Origin: Bifidobacterium jacchi
GTDB lineage: Bacteria > Actinomycetota > Actinomycetes > Actinomycetales > Bifidobacteriaceae
Length of the DNA stretch: 37,733 nucleotides
Direction: 5' to 3'
Assembly: GCF_009078285.1 (NCBI RefSeq)
Contig: NZ_RQSP01000026.1
Coordinates: 1 to 37,733, forward strand
Position 1 is the stretch's first letter. The number at the start of each line of letters is the position of its first letter. Below the pieces are notes generated by a model, which saw only the letters and a program-made list of their open reading frames with translations, had not been told where the DNA came from and searched no databases. Made by a program: the position numbers and the translations under genes. Below, in pieces: positions 26,030 through 35,445 of the stretch.

Positions 26030-26059
26030 TTCACGGTTATCCTGCGAACGTGTTATCAT
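26030..26059 (+). promoter_or_regulatory. Probable rpsT promoter
   Basis: TTCACG (26030-26035) and TATCAT (26054-26059) with an 18-bp spacer, about 44 bp before the rpsT start codon. The -35 match is modest. Confidence 0.5.
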
Positions 26060-26102
26060 ATCCGTTTGTATGTCCTTGTAGCACACATCGTTTGGAGTAA
26101 AC

Positions 26103-26363
26103 GTGGCAAACATCAAGTCGCAGAAGAAGCGCATTCTCACCAACGAGAAGGCGCACAAGCGCAACGTATCCGTCAAGTCGAGCCTGAAGACCGCAGTCCG
26201 CGCCACTCGCGAGGCCATCGCCGCCGGCGACAAGGCCGCAGCCGAGACCGCCTACAAGGTCGCCGCCCAGAAACTTGACAAGGCCGCAGGCGCAGGCATC
26301 ATCCACAAGAACCAGGCCGCCAACCGCAAGTCCGGTCTGGCCGTTGCGATCAACGCCCTGTGA
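26103..26363 (+). CDS. rpsT: 30S ribosomal protein S20
   Basis: 86 residues, full length for S20, which binds 16S rRNA and helps early 30S assembly. The Lys/Arg/Ala-rich helical sequence begins [18 protein letters not shown], as in other S20 proteins. The start is GTG, with GGAG five bases upstream. Monocistronic: it has its own promoter and is followed by a strong hairpin. A non-ATG start is of interest because S20 translation is autoregulated in E. coli, where its start is also a weak codon (UUG). Confidence 0.98.
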   Translation: MANIKSQKKRILTNEKAHKRNVSVKSSLKTAVRATREAIAAGDKAAAETAYKVAAQKLDKAAGAGIIHKNQAANRKSGLAVAINAL

Positions 26364-26412
26364 TTCTCGCGCCGATGACTCACCGGTGAGCGTTCTCCGG
26401 TACTGAGTCGGT

Positions 26413-26456
26413 ATGGGAAGGCCCCGCAAGCCATACGGTTTGCGGGGCCTTCCCAT
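26413..26456. terminator. Bidirectional terminator between rpsT and the TRIC-family gene
   Basis: A perfect 17-bp stem (26413-26429 with 26440-26456) and a 10-base loop between two convergent genes. It lacks a T tract on either strand, but its strength and place make termination its probable role. Confidence 0.85.
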
Positions 26457-26479
26457 GTCTGGCCTCTGGTTCCTGGTCC

Positions 26480-27268
26480 TTAGTTCGCATTGCCGTCGCC
26501 CTCATCGCCGTCATCGGCGCGCCCCCGAACGCCGGGATGGATGACCGGTCGCCGCAGATACCGCGACTGACTCGGCAGATACGTGTTGTGCCGTGTCATC
26601 GCCCCGGGCAGCATGATGTTGAACTTCACCGACAGCAGACGCATGGCCACGACCAGTATGACGATCGCGACATCCAGCGTGACCTCCCAAGTGAAATCAA
26701 GAATGCCGTGCTGCACGCCGCGGCACACGAGCACGGTCAGCACGCATCCCACGGCGGAAGGCACCGCGTACCAGTGCTTGTCGCGAATCACCATCGGCAC
26801 GTCGTTGAGCAGCATGTCGCGGACCAGACCGCCGCCGAGCGCGGTGAACATGCCCATGAACACCGCGGTCATGCCGGAGGTGTGGTACATGATAGCCTTC
26901 GATGTACCGTTGACGGCGAACATCGCCACCGACAGCGCATCGATGGTCAGCATCGACCATTTGAGCTTGTCGACCTCCGGGTGAATGACCGCGATCGCCA
27001 GCCCGGAGATCAGCGCGGTGAGCACGAATCCCCTGTCGGCGATGCCGACCGGCGGCAGCGAACCCAGCATCACGTCACGGATGATGCCACCGCCAAGGGC
27101 CGTCAGCCAGGCGGTGATGAGCATGGCGAACACGTCATAGTTCTTCTTGACCGCACACAGGCCGCCCATCAGCCCCGAGCAGAAGATGGCCAGATATTCG
27201 ATGCCGAGGAAGAAGTCGTTGCTTTCCAAAGCCACTTCCATGAGCCACTCCCCCCGCGTTTCCAGCAT
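26480..27268 (-). CDS. TRIC/YicG-family (UPF0126) membrane protein, putative cation channel
   Basis: 262 residues from the ATG at 27268. Seven or so hydrophobic segments are arranged as two internal repeats, each with the family signature: ALGGGIIRDVMLG (first) and ALGGGLVRDMLLND (second). Prokaryotic TRIC homologues form trimeric K+/Na+ channels; the physiological role in bacteria is unclear. The C-terminal 40 residues are hydrophilic and acidic (DDGDEGDGNAN). Three starts compete: 27286, 27268 (GAGGA six bases upstream) and 27241 (GGGGAG six bases upstream). The last gives the N-terminus closest to relatives. Confidence 0.9.
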   Translation of the reverse strand: MLETRGEWLMEVALESNDFFLGIEYLAIFCSGLMGGLCAVKKNYDVFAMLITAWLTALGGGIIRDVMLGSLPPVGIADRGFVLTALISGLAIAVIHPEVDKLKWSMLTIDALSVAMFAVNGTSKAIMYHTSGMTAVFMGMFTALGGGLVRDMLLNDVPMVIRDKHWYAVPSAVGCVLTVLVCRGVQHGILDFTWEVTLDVAIVILVVAMRLLSVKFNIMLPGAMTRHNTYLPSQSRYLRRPVIHPGVRGRADDGDEGDGNAN

Positions 27269-27378
27269 GATTCTTCCTCGTGGCATCCTCAGCGCAATGC
27301 CATAACGAGACTACACCACACGCGACACGGCACGACACGCAGCATGACGTAACCACGCCGAACGCGGCAAGCCGAGCG

Positions 27379-28413
27379 TCACAAGCCGAACGTCTGCCTC
27401 ACGAAACCGATCACGGTCCGCCAGTACACGTCGGGCGCGGTGCTGGCGCTCATCGCATGACCGGCGCCTGGCACGACGAGCTTGCGCCGATGCATGCTCG
27501 CGCACGCGGCGAAGTTGCGATCCAGCGACGACGGATCGACGAACAGGTCGGCGGTGCCGTGGATGAACAGCATGGGAATCGTCGCATGCCGCAATGATTC
27601 GAGGCTGGATGCCTCGCGAAGGCCGTATCCGGCGACCCGACGGCACACGGCATCCATGCATGCCAGCGCGGGGGCGGCCATCCACCGCTTCGGCAGATGG
27701 TACATGCCCTTCGCATTGAACATGAACTGATCCCATACGCTCGTGTAGCCGCAGTCCTCGATCGCGGCGACGACGTTGCGCGGCAGATCCGGCTCGCCGA
27801 CCGTCATCATCACGGCGGAGGCGCCCATCGACACGCCGTCGAGCAGGATGCGCGCATCGGGATCGGATTCGACGATCAATCGGATCCATCCGATCAGATC
27901 GCGTCGATCCAGCCAGCCCATGCCCGGATATCGCCCCTCGCTCAGCTCGTGGCCGCGCAGCGCCGGCGTGAGCACGGTGAATCCAAGTCGGGCGAATCGA
28001 TGCGCGTATTTCGCCATTTCGATCGGATTGCCGGTGTAGCCGTGGCAGCAGATCGCATACAGGTGGGCTCGCGGTTCGGCGCAGTCGGGGTCGAGCAGCC
28101 ATCCGTGCAGTTTGAGTCCGTCCTCGGATGTGATCGTAACCGGCTGCTTGGCCTGCTCGAACCATGCGGCCGCCTGCGTCTCCTCGTCGGCGTCGCGATG
28201 CTCCCCTTCGAGTCGAGCCTGCCTGATGCGCCCTTTTTTGAGCAACGCCGTCATCGACCAGGGGAACCGCGTGTCGAGCACGAACCGGAACATGAGCGCG
28301 CCGATCGCGGCGTTGAGCCCGACGAAGCCGACTGCGGTGGCTCCGAGGGCGCCGGCTGCGACCCTGCGCGCTCTGCGTGTGTGATGTGCGCCGCGAATGC
28401 TCTTCTTCGCCAT
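27379..28413 (-). CDS. Membrane-anchored alpha/beta hydrolase
   Basis: 344 residues. A positively charged N-terminus and one hydrophobic segment (about 18-45) probably anchor the protein in the membrane, with the catalytic domain outside. The fold is shown by HGYTGNP (oxyanion region), the nucleophile elbow GVSMGAS with S195, acid D289 in IHGTADLFVDP and H319 in VPGAGHAMS. So the triad is complete. It resembles the S9/FrsA-like esterase/peptidase group (YqkD-type). The substrate is unknown. The ATG at 28413 has GGAGG upstream; an earlier in-frame GTG start is less likely. Confidence 0.9.
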   Translation of the reverse strand: MAKKSIRGAHHTRRARRVAAGALGATAVGFVGLNAAIGALMFRFVLDTRFPWSMTALLKKGRIRQARLEGEHRDADEETQAAAWFEQAKQPVTITSEDGLKLHGWLLDPDCAEPRAHLYAICCHGYTGNPIEMAKYAHRFARLGFTVLTPALRGHELSEGRYPGMGWLDRRDLIGWIRLIVESDPDARILLDGVSMGASAVMMTVGEPDLPRNVVAAIEDCGYTSVWDQFMFNAKGMYHLPKRWMAAPALACMDAVCRRVAGYGLREASSLESLRHATIPMLFIHGTADLFVDPSSLDRNFAACASMHRRKLVVPGAGHAMSASTAPDVYWRTVIGFVRQTFGL

Positions 28414-28721
28414 CGATGTCCGCCTCCATGCCGTGATCCGTGGCTTCCGCCGTTGCCGCCATTCCACCGTTGCCGCCGTATTGCAGCCAACGACGTGTAA
28501 ACCTTGTTGCCGTGGTCGCCGTCGCGTATGTCACTATGACGCCATTGTATGCCGCGATGCGCTCTGCCACGTGCATGCCATGCCGATAATGTCGACAGAG
28601 ACCTCAATGCAATAGCCGCAGACCCCACCTTGCGCATCCGCTGCCGGCAATGCGTGAAGATGCCATGTGCTTCAACGCAAAAGCCATTCGCATGGTCATT
28701 CTGGACAGCTGTTCGCCAGTC
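28414..28721. other. Intergenic region with no clear element
   Basis: 308 bp between the zinc-ribbon gene stop and the hydrolase start, both on the minus strand. It should contain the hydrolase promoter, but I see no convincing -35/-10 pair, hairpin or small gene. Confidence 0.4.
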
Positions 28722-29519
28722 TCATTGATTCGGTTCGTCACTGTAGACCAATCGGAAATTGAAGCCGGGTAACAGGATATCTCCATCTGCCTGCACGAAC
28801 AGGTCGTTCTCATCCCAATGATCACAATCACCACGAATAAAGGACGGAACAGCAGAGCTGCACACTCCGTTCATCCAGCGGATGTAATCCCTCACGGCCC
28901 GCACATACGCCTTGTCTTCGATCGCGGCATAGCCGCCGCCGCTGTTCTTGCCCTTAAGGGTGCAGTTATCCGCACCTCTGGCGTCACGTCCCACCACTCC
29001 CCGCTTCTGCATGTAGCTGTTCTCATAATGCAGACTCGTGCACCATGCGCTGAACCGCTCGTATTCGTTCCGCCGCTGGACCATTCGCGCCACATTGATA
29101 CCCAGCACCGTCCACAGCACGACACCGACAATGGTGCCCTTGCGTAGGCGGGCTGCGGTTTCCGGCTTGGTGGTGCGCCACATCAGCCACAGCACTATAC
29201 CGACGACGGGAATGCAACATGCCAGCAGCAGCCACCAAAAGCTGCCGCCGTCGAAACGGTCACGGTCGGAGTAATGAGGCCGGAACGGCGCGGGCGTTCC
29301 ATCGGTCTGACCATCATCGTGCGATGCAGGTGCCGAAACAGGAGCAGGTACCGAAGTGGGAACGGCAACGGAAGCTGGTTTCGGCTGTTTCGGCGGCGCA
29401 GGCATGGGCGGCGCAGGCATCGTCGGCTGCGGAGGCAAGGCGGGAAGGGCCGCTCCGCACCCACTGCAGAACTTTGCATGATCGTCGACCATCTGGCCAC
29501 ATCGTACGCACCGACGCAT
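28722..29519 (-). CDS. Zinc-ribbon membrane protein of unknown function
   Basis: 265 residues from the ATG at 29519. An N-terminal zinc ribbon, C-V-R-C with C-S-G-C at about 4-24, is followed by a Pro/Ala/Val-rich linker (about 30-75). Two hydrophobic segments come next (FWWLLLACCIPVVGIVLWLM and IVGVVLWTVLGINVARMV). The remaining 120 residues have four cysteines and no recognised domain. The arrangement resembles bacterial proteins with a cytosolic zinc finger and an extracytoplasmic sensor-like domain. A nine-G tract directly precedes the preferred ATG and acts as a Shine-Dalgarno-like sequence. It also lies inside the frame if translation starts at the upstream ATG (29534). TATACT at 29554-29549 is a good -10 element. 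Confidence 0.8.
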   Translation of the reverse strand: MRRCVRCGQMVDDHAKFCSGCGAALPALPPQPTMPAPPMPAPPKQPKPASVAVPTSVPAPVSAPASHDDGQTDGTPAPFRPHYSDRDRFDGGSFWWLLLACCIPVVGIVLWLMWRTTKPETAARLRKGTIVGVVLWTVLGINVARMVQRRNEYERFSAWCTSLHYENSYMQKRGVVGRDARGADNCTLKGKNSGGGYAAIEDKAYVRAVRDYIRWMNGVCSSAVPSFIRGDCDHWDENDLFVQADGDILLPGFNFRLVYSDEPNQ

Positions 29520-29523
29520 CGCA

Positions 29524-29532
29524 CCCCCCCCC
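29524..29532 (-). repeat. Nine-G homopolymer at the translation start of the zinc-ribbon gene
   Basis: On the minus strand nine Gs run from the G of one ATG (29534) to four bases before the next in-frame ATG (29519). Length changes by slippage would alter frame from the first ATG and spacing or strength of the ribosome-binding region for the second. Confidence 0.7.
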
Positions 29533-29548
29533 ATTCGTTACGAACAGC

Positions 29549-29554
29549 AGTATA
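29549..29554 (-). promoter_or_regulatory. -10 element of the zinc-ribbon gene
   Basis: TATACT on the minus strand, 14 bases before the first ATG and 29 before the second. No good -35 is seen. Directly upstream lies a solitary copy of the GCAGCCACGCGAT repeat arm (29557-29569). Confidence 0.5.
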
Positions 29555-29556
29555 GT

Positions 29557-29569
29557 GCAGCCACGCGAT
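29557..29569 (+). repeat. Solitary copy of the GCAGCCACGCGAT repeat arm
   Basis: A 13-base match to the arms of the palindromic array at 1061-1394, without an inverted partner, just upstream of the zinc-ribbon gene's -10 element. Confidence 0.5.
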
Positions 29570-29640
29570 AGACCGACCACATATCATTTACCGTCCCTAT
29601 TGATCGGGAAAAGGGGACGAACATAAACAAACATAAACCA

Positions 29641-29675
29641 AGACCCCTTGGAACCATTGGGATTCCAAGGGGTCT
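29641..29675 (-). terminator. Terminator of ilvE
   Basis: A perfect 13-bp stem (29641-29653 with 29663-29675) and a 9-base loop, 25 bp after the ilvE stop. The run downstream on the minus strand is only weakly T-rich (TTGGTTTATG). Confidence 0.8.
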
Positions 29676-29699
29676 CGATGCCACGTGGAGCGGCCTAGG

Positions 29700-30827
29700 C
29701 TAACATACGCGCCACATCCAGTTATGCGGATCCTCGATCTCACCGAGCTGGATGCCGAGCAGTTCGTTGCGCAGGTCCACGGTCAGCTTGCCGGACTCGC
29801 CGTCGGCGACGGTGACATCGAACTTCGGGGACTTGAAGCGGCCGATCGGGGTGATGATGGCGGCGGTGCCGCAGGCGAACACCTCGGTGACTTCGCCGGA
29901 CTTGATGTCCTCGAGCAGGTCGGCGAGCTTGATCATGGTCTCGACCACGTCGATGCCGCGGTCCTGCATGAGCTGGATCAGGGAGCGGCGAGTGACGCCG
30001 GGCAGGATGTTGCCGGTCAGGGACGGGGTCTCCACATGGCCGTCCTTGTGAACGACCATCATGTTCATGCCGCCAAGCTCCTCAAGATAGGTCTTGGTGG
30101 CCGCATCAACGAAGCACACCTGCTGGCAGCCGTTGTCGATGCCGGTGTATTCGCCGAGCAGGGACGCCGCGTAGTTGCCGCCGCACTTGGCGAAGCCGGT
30201 GCCGCCGGGGCCGGTGCGGAACCACTTGTCCTCGACCCAGATGCTCACCGGCTTGACGCCGCCCGGGAAGTACGGGCCGGACGGGGATGCGATCACGCAG
30301 TAGTCGACCTCATGCGGGGCGCGCACGCCGAGGAACGGCTCGGATGCGAACATGAACGGACGCATGTACAGCGTGTACTCGCGACGGGACGGCACCCATG
30401 CGGCGTCGCGCTTGACCAGCGCGGCCACGGAGCCGAGGAAGTCGTCGATCGGCAGCTCAGGCAGGTACAGACGCTTGGCGGAGTTCTGGAAACGCTCGGC
30501 GTTCGCGTCCGGGCGGAACAGCCAGGTGGAGCCGTCGGCGTGACGGTATGCCTTGAGGCCTTCGAAGACCTCCTGCGCGTAGTGCAGCACGGATGCGCCC
30601 GGGTCGAGCTTGAGCGGCGCGTACGGCTCGATGCGACGGTCCGACCACCCTTCGCCCTTGGTCCAGGTCATGTGGGTCATGTTGTCGGAGAACACCTGTC
30701 CGAAGGCCGGCTTGTCGATGAGCTCCTGACGCTTGGCGTCAGATGCCGGATTGTCGTTGGGCAGCACGGTGAACGGCTCGGTGAGCTTGTCCAATGCTGC
30801 GGGATCGTGATGTGATTGTTCGGTCAT
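29700..30827 (-). CDS. ilvE: Branched-chain-amino-acid aminotransferase
   Basis: 375 residues, class IV (fold type IV) PLP enzyme, large BCAT2-like type. It interconverts leucine, isoleucine and valine with their 2-oxo acids using glutamate. The PLP lysine is K214 in FAKCGGNYAASLLGEY, and QEVFEGLKAY (85-94) and YMRPFMFA are conserved blocks. The ATG at 30827 (MTEQSHHDPAALDK) is preferred although the frame is open to 30959; upstream codons do not resemble the family. The ribosome-binding site is weak (AAGAAG). It stands alone with its own terminator. Confidence 0.96.
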   Translation of the reverse strand: MTEQSHHDPAALDKLTEPFTVLPNDNPASDAKRQELIDKPAFGQVFSDNMTHMTWTKGEGWSDRRIEPYAPLKLDPGASVLHYAQEVFEGLKAYRHADGSTWLFRPDANAERFQNSAKRLYLPELPIDDFLGSVAALVKRDAAWVPSRREYTLYMRPFMFASEPFLGVRAPHEVDYCVIASPSGPYFPGGVKPVSIWVEDKWFRTGPGGTGFAKCGGNYAASLLGEYTGIDNGCQQVCFVDAATKTYLEELGGMNMMVVHKDGHVETPSLTGNILPGVTRRSLIQLMQDRGIDVVETMIKLADLLEDIKSGEVTEVFACGTAAIITPIGRFKSPKFDVTVADGESGKLTVDLRNELLGIQLGEIEDPHNWMWRVC

Positions 30828-31080
30828 TGCACACTTCTTTTGACTGATCTGTAGACTGACCGTGCTTGCCGCCGGTTGGCGCGGCGCACGTTGTTCATTC
30901 TTCGTTTCGCTTGGTGGCTGCCGGCGCTTGTGGCACCGGCTCTGTGTGTACTTTCTCACACTGGGGTCGGTGCAGTGCGGCTGCGTTCACATTCTGAAAG
31001 TCGTCGTTCGCCGACAGACGCGGATCGCATGCGATGATGGCATCCGACATGCGCAGGCGGCAGTTGATATACGCGGGCGG

Positions 31081-31110
31081 AAAGAAAGAGCCCACGGATG
31101 ACCGTGGGCT
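31081..31110 (-). terminator. Intrinsic terminator of rplY
   Basis: Stem AGCCCACGG / CCGTGGGCT with loop ATGA (31089-31110). On the minus strand it is followed by CTTTCTTT, a usual intrinsic terminator shape. Confidence 0.85.
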
Positions 31111-31125
31111 CCTGCTCTGCTTCAG

Positions 31126-31165
31126 CTGATCTTAGCTGATATCAGCTGATATCAGCTAAGATCAG
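31126..31165. repeat. Perfect 40-bp palindrome built from 10-bp units
   Basis: The 20-base arm 31126-31145 is the exact reverse complement of 31146-31165, with no loop. It can also be read as about four 10-bp units of the CAGCTGATAT type. It lies between the rplY stop and its terminator. Confidence 0.9.
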
Positions 31166-31179
31166 TGAATCTCGACGAA

Positions 31180-31815
31180 TCACTTGGCGGCAGCGGCGTC
31201 AGCGGCCGGAGCGGCCGCAGCGGCATCGGCAGCCGGAGCGGCGGTCTCGGTGGCGGCGGTGGACTCGGTGGCGTCCTCAGGCACCTCGACGGTGACGACG
31301 GAGGCTTCCGGCTCGTCCATGTCGAGCTCGGCGCCCTCGGGCAGCACGACGTCCTTGAGCAGCACCTTGGTGCCGTCGGTCAGACCGTCCACGTTGACGA
31401 CGATCTTCTCCGGCAGGTTGGCGACGTCGGCGCGAACCTTGATCTCCTGGATGTCGACGAACGCGACGGCGGCGCCCTTCGGCGTGCCTTCGACGAACAC
31501 CGGCACCTCGACGTCGATCTTCTCGCCGGCCTTGACCTCGTAGAAGTCAACGTGCTCGACGATGCGCTTGACGGGGTTGCGCTGCACGTCCTTGACGACG
31601 GCGAGCTTGGTGTCGTCGCCGTAGGCGATCGAGAACAGCGCGTTGGTGTGGCGCAGCGCGAGCGTGGTCTCCTTCATGGGGAGCTTGACGTAGGTGGGCT
31701 GCTCGCCGCCGGCGTAGATGGTGGCGGGGATCTGGTTCGCGACGCGCATACGGCGGGCGACGCCCTTGCCGAACTCGTTGCGCACTTCGCCTTCGAGCTT
31801 GATGGTGGTTGCCAT
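31180..31815 (-). CDS. rplY: 50S ribosomal protein L25/general stress protein Ctc
   Basis: 211 residues. The N-terminal L25 domain binds 5S rRNA (MATTIKLEGEVRNEFGKG start, then AVVKDVQRNPVKRIVEHVDF). The C-terminal TL5/Ctc beta domain (VPVFVEGTPKG...) follows, and an acidic then Ala-rich low-complexity tail (about 185-211). The long form is typical of Gram-positive Ctc. The ATG at 31815 has AAGGAG; in-frame upstream codons are not conserved and are excluded. Its leader holds a hairpin, and a TATAAT lies at 31967-31962. Confidence 0.97.
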   Translation of the reverse strand: MATTIKLEGEVRNEFGKGVARRMRVANQIPATIYAGGEQPTYVKLPMKETTLALRHTNALFSIAYGDDTKLAVVKDVQRNPVKRIVEHVDFYEVKAGEKIDVEVPVFVEGTPKGAAVAFVDIQEIKVRADVANLPEKIVVNVDGLTDGTKVLLKDVVLPEGAELDMDEPEASVVTVEVPEDATESTAATETAAPAADAAAAAPAADAAAAK

Positions 31816-31920
31816 GATGGTCTCCTTATGAATGCGATCCTGTATTCTCGGCGCTTCGACGCGCCGCGCAACCGCCCACCTCGGAAACCCTTGGGGCAAA
31901 TCTCACGTCGAGTCGATCAC

Positions 31921-31967
31921 GGAGATCGCTACGATCTCCCTCGCCAAGACAACGGTTACCGATTATA
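31921..31967 (-). promoter_or_regulatory. rplY -10 element and leader hairpin
   Basis: TATAAT on the minus strand (31967-31962) without a clear -35 partner. Downstream in the leader a perfect 8-bp stem (GGAGATCG / CGATCTCC, 3-base loop) lies at 31921-31939. A role in leader control is possible but unproven. Confidence 0.45.
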
Positions 31968-31986
31968 CCCCTACCGTGGACAACCC

Positions 31987-32222
31987 TGCGCAGCGCAGCA
32001 AGGTACGCCGAGTGTCGAGCAACGCAGGAGGCGCTCCGTCATCCGAGCAATTCAAGCGAATCTCGTAATGCGTGCGTCAGCAAGGCGCACCGAGGGAAGC
32101 TGCTGAGCCGTATAGGGGACAGTCCAGCGGACTGTCCCCAGGCGAAGGGAGCAGCTATGCTGCGACGGTTGCGCGCAGCGCAACAAAGTACAGCGACCGA
32201 GGAGCAACGCAGCTGACGCTCC
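31987..32222. repeat. Duplicated element flanking a perfect hairpin after pntB
   Basis: Two imperfect copies of an about 50-bp sequence (31987-32036 and 32172-32222) sharing GCGCAGCGCA, then GAGCAACGCAG and CGCTCC. Between them an 11-bp perfect stem GGGGACAGTCC / GGACTGTCCCC with loop AGC sits at 32115-32139, inside a wider AGCTGCT / AGCAGCT dyad. The second copy abuts the pntB stop codon. This may include the operon terminator; its composite form suggests a small mobile or dispersed element. Confidence 0.65.
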
Positions 32223-32223
32223 A

Positions 32224-33677
<1,454 letters not shown>

Positions 33678-33678
<1 letters not shown>

Positions 33679-33992
33679 CACTTGGCCTCCTCGTTCTTGT
33701 CGTTGGTCTTCTTGGTCTTGTCGGATTTGAACATCTCCAGCATGCGGTCGGTGACGACGTAGCCGCCGACGACGTTCATGGTGCCGAGCACGGCGGCGAG
33801 GAAGATGAACACCCATGCGAGCGGGCTGGTGGCGTGGGCGGCGACGATGACGACGCCGACGATGACGATGCCGTGGATGGAGTTGGCGCCGGACATGAGC
33901 GGCGTGTGCAGGGTGGCGGGCACCTTGCCGATGACCTCGACGCCGATGAGCAGCGCGAGGATGAACAGGGTTATTGCGACGATGATGTCCAT
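33678..33992 (-). CDS. pntAb: NAD(P) transhydrogenase alpha subunit, membrane part
   Basis: 104 residues, three to four membrane segments (MDIIVAITLFILALLIGVEV first), ending in a charged Lys/Glu-rich tail. It is the second half of the alpha chain, which many bacteria encode separately. Together with PntB it completes the proton-conducting domain. The ATG at 33992 follows AAGGGA. It lies 29 bp after pntA and overlaps pntB by one base. Confidence 0.95.
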
Positions 33993-34021
33993 GATGATCC
34001 CTTTTTTCCTTGACTTCTTCC

Positions 34022-35176
34022 CTACTTCGTTGCGTCGGCGGTCTGGTCGGCCGCAGCGGCTGCGGCGGTGACGATGAGCGCGTCGTCGAGTTCCTCGCCT
34101 GCTTTGATCGCAAGTCGGCCGTCGCGCACGAAGTGGGCGAGCACGTCGGCCACGTTGCGTGCGAGGAGGTTGGATGCGGTGTTGGGCACCTGGCTGGACA
34201 GGTACGGCGCGCCGATGATGGTCACGCCTCCGTCGGTGACGCTTGTGCCGATCGTCGATCCTTCGACGTTGCCGCCGAGTTCGCTGGCGGCGCAATCCAC
34301 GATGACCGATCCGCGTTTGAGTCCTTCGACGCCGCGCGCGGTGAGCAGCACCGGCGGTTTGCGTCCGGGGACTTTGGCGGTGGTGATGATCACGTCGAAT
34401 CCTGCGGCCTTCTCGTCGACTGCGGTCTGCTGGGCGACCTGCTCCTCGGCGTTCAGGGCGCGCGCGTAGCCGCCTTCGCCCTGGCCGGCGGAAAAGTCGA
34501 GGCCGAGGTCGAGGAACTTCGCGCCGAGGGACTCGACTTCGTCCCGTGACGCGGGTCGCACGTCGTATGCGGTGACGACCGCGCCGAGTCGGCGGGCGGT
34601 GCCGATCGCCTGGAGTCCGGCGATGCCGGCGCCGAGTATGAGCACTTTGGCGGGGCGAATCGTGCCTGCCGCGGTGGTCATCATCGGAAAGAACGATCCA
34701 TAGGCGTCGGCTGCGACGAGCGCCGCCTTGTATCCCATGACCGAGTTCTGCGAGGTCATCTCATCCATCGACTGCGCCGAGGACAGCTGCCTTGGCAGTC
34801 GTTCCATGGCGACGCCGATCAGACCGGCCGCGGACAGCGCGTCGATGTAGTCGCCGTCGGTGAATGATCCGAGCATGCCGATCACCCATGTTCCCGGTCG
34901 CAGCCGTTCGACGAGCGCGCGATCGGGACGGCCGATGAATCCGAGGGCGTCCGCACGCGCGACGATGGTATCCGCGTCAAGCACCTCGGCTCCCGCCTTC
35001 GCATAGTCGTCGTCGGTGTAGTGCGCGGCAATTCCGGCCCCCTTCTCGATCAGGCAGGACACGCCGACCTTGCGTAGCCGGTTCACGATATCCGGTGTCA
35101 ATGCGACGCGTGACTCGTGCTGCGATGTTTCATCGAACACGCCGAACGTCACGGTCGCCGTCTGGGTTTCAGCCAT
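34022..35176 (-). CDS. pntA: NAD(P) transhydrogenase alpha subunit, NAD(H)-binding part
   Basis: 384 residues: soluble domain I, related to alanine dehydrogenase, which binds NAD(H). Visible are RVALTPDIV (23-31), AQSMD (134-138, hydride-transfer loop region) and the Rossmann GAGIAGLQA (182-190). The ATG at 35176 has AAAGGGG upstream. First gene of a three-gene operon that makes NADPH using the proton gradient. It is divergent from the acyl-CoA synthetase across 269 bp. Confidence 0.96.
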   Translation of the reverse strand: MAETQTATVTFGVFDETSQHESRVALTPDIVNRLRKVGVSCLIEKGAGIAAHYTDDDYAKAGAEVLDADTIVARADALGFIGRPDRALVERLRPGTWVIGMLGSFTDGDYIDALSAAGLIGVAMERLPRQLSSAQSMDEMTSQNSVMGYKAALVAADAYGSFFPMMTTAAGTIRPAKVLILGAGIAGLQAIGTARRLGAVVTAYDVRPASRDEVESLGAKFLDLGLDFSAGQGEGGYARALNAEEQVAQQTAVDEKAAGFDVIITTAKVPGRKPPVLLTARGVEGLKRGSVIVDCAASELGGNVEGSTIGTSVTDGGVTIIGAPYLSSQVPNTASNLLARNVADVLAHFVRDGRLAIKAGEELDDALIVTAAAAAADQTADATK

Positions 35177-35445
35177 GAGACCCCTTTCTTCATGCTTTCG
35201 TCATTGAAGTCGCTTCGTCGAAGCTGACAGGCAGCCATTGCCTTCAGTGCATAGTGTAACGGATGGATGCCACTGGCGGGTCGCGTTGTCCAGATTCCTC
35301 CGCGCGGCACGATTCGGCTGCAGCCGGCCACTACGCGACACGGCGCGGCTACGCTACCGTAAGGTGAATTCCGGGCGTATTGCGATTATCATGCGTTAGT
35401 CAGGAGCCTTTTCGCACAATGGCCCGAAGAGCCAAGGAGAATCAC

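Larger units (their letters stand above)
30828..31179. other. ilvE leader, rplY terminator and 40-bp palindrome
   Basis: 352 bp without a supported gene. The ilvE-proximal half is G+C-rich and can form hairpins (for example 30921-30941, GCCGG...CCGGC), so attenuation is conceivable, but no leader peptide rich in branched-chain codons is visible. The far half holds the rplY terminator (31081-31110) and a perfect palindrome (31126-31165). Confidence 0.5.

Noticed and set aside
30895..31095. Leader peptide or small protein upstream of ilvE
   Set aside because: No run of Leu/Ile/Val codons, no ribosome-binding site, and the frame overlaps the rplY terminator.
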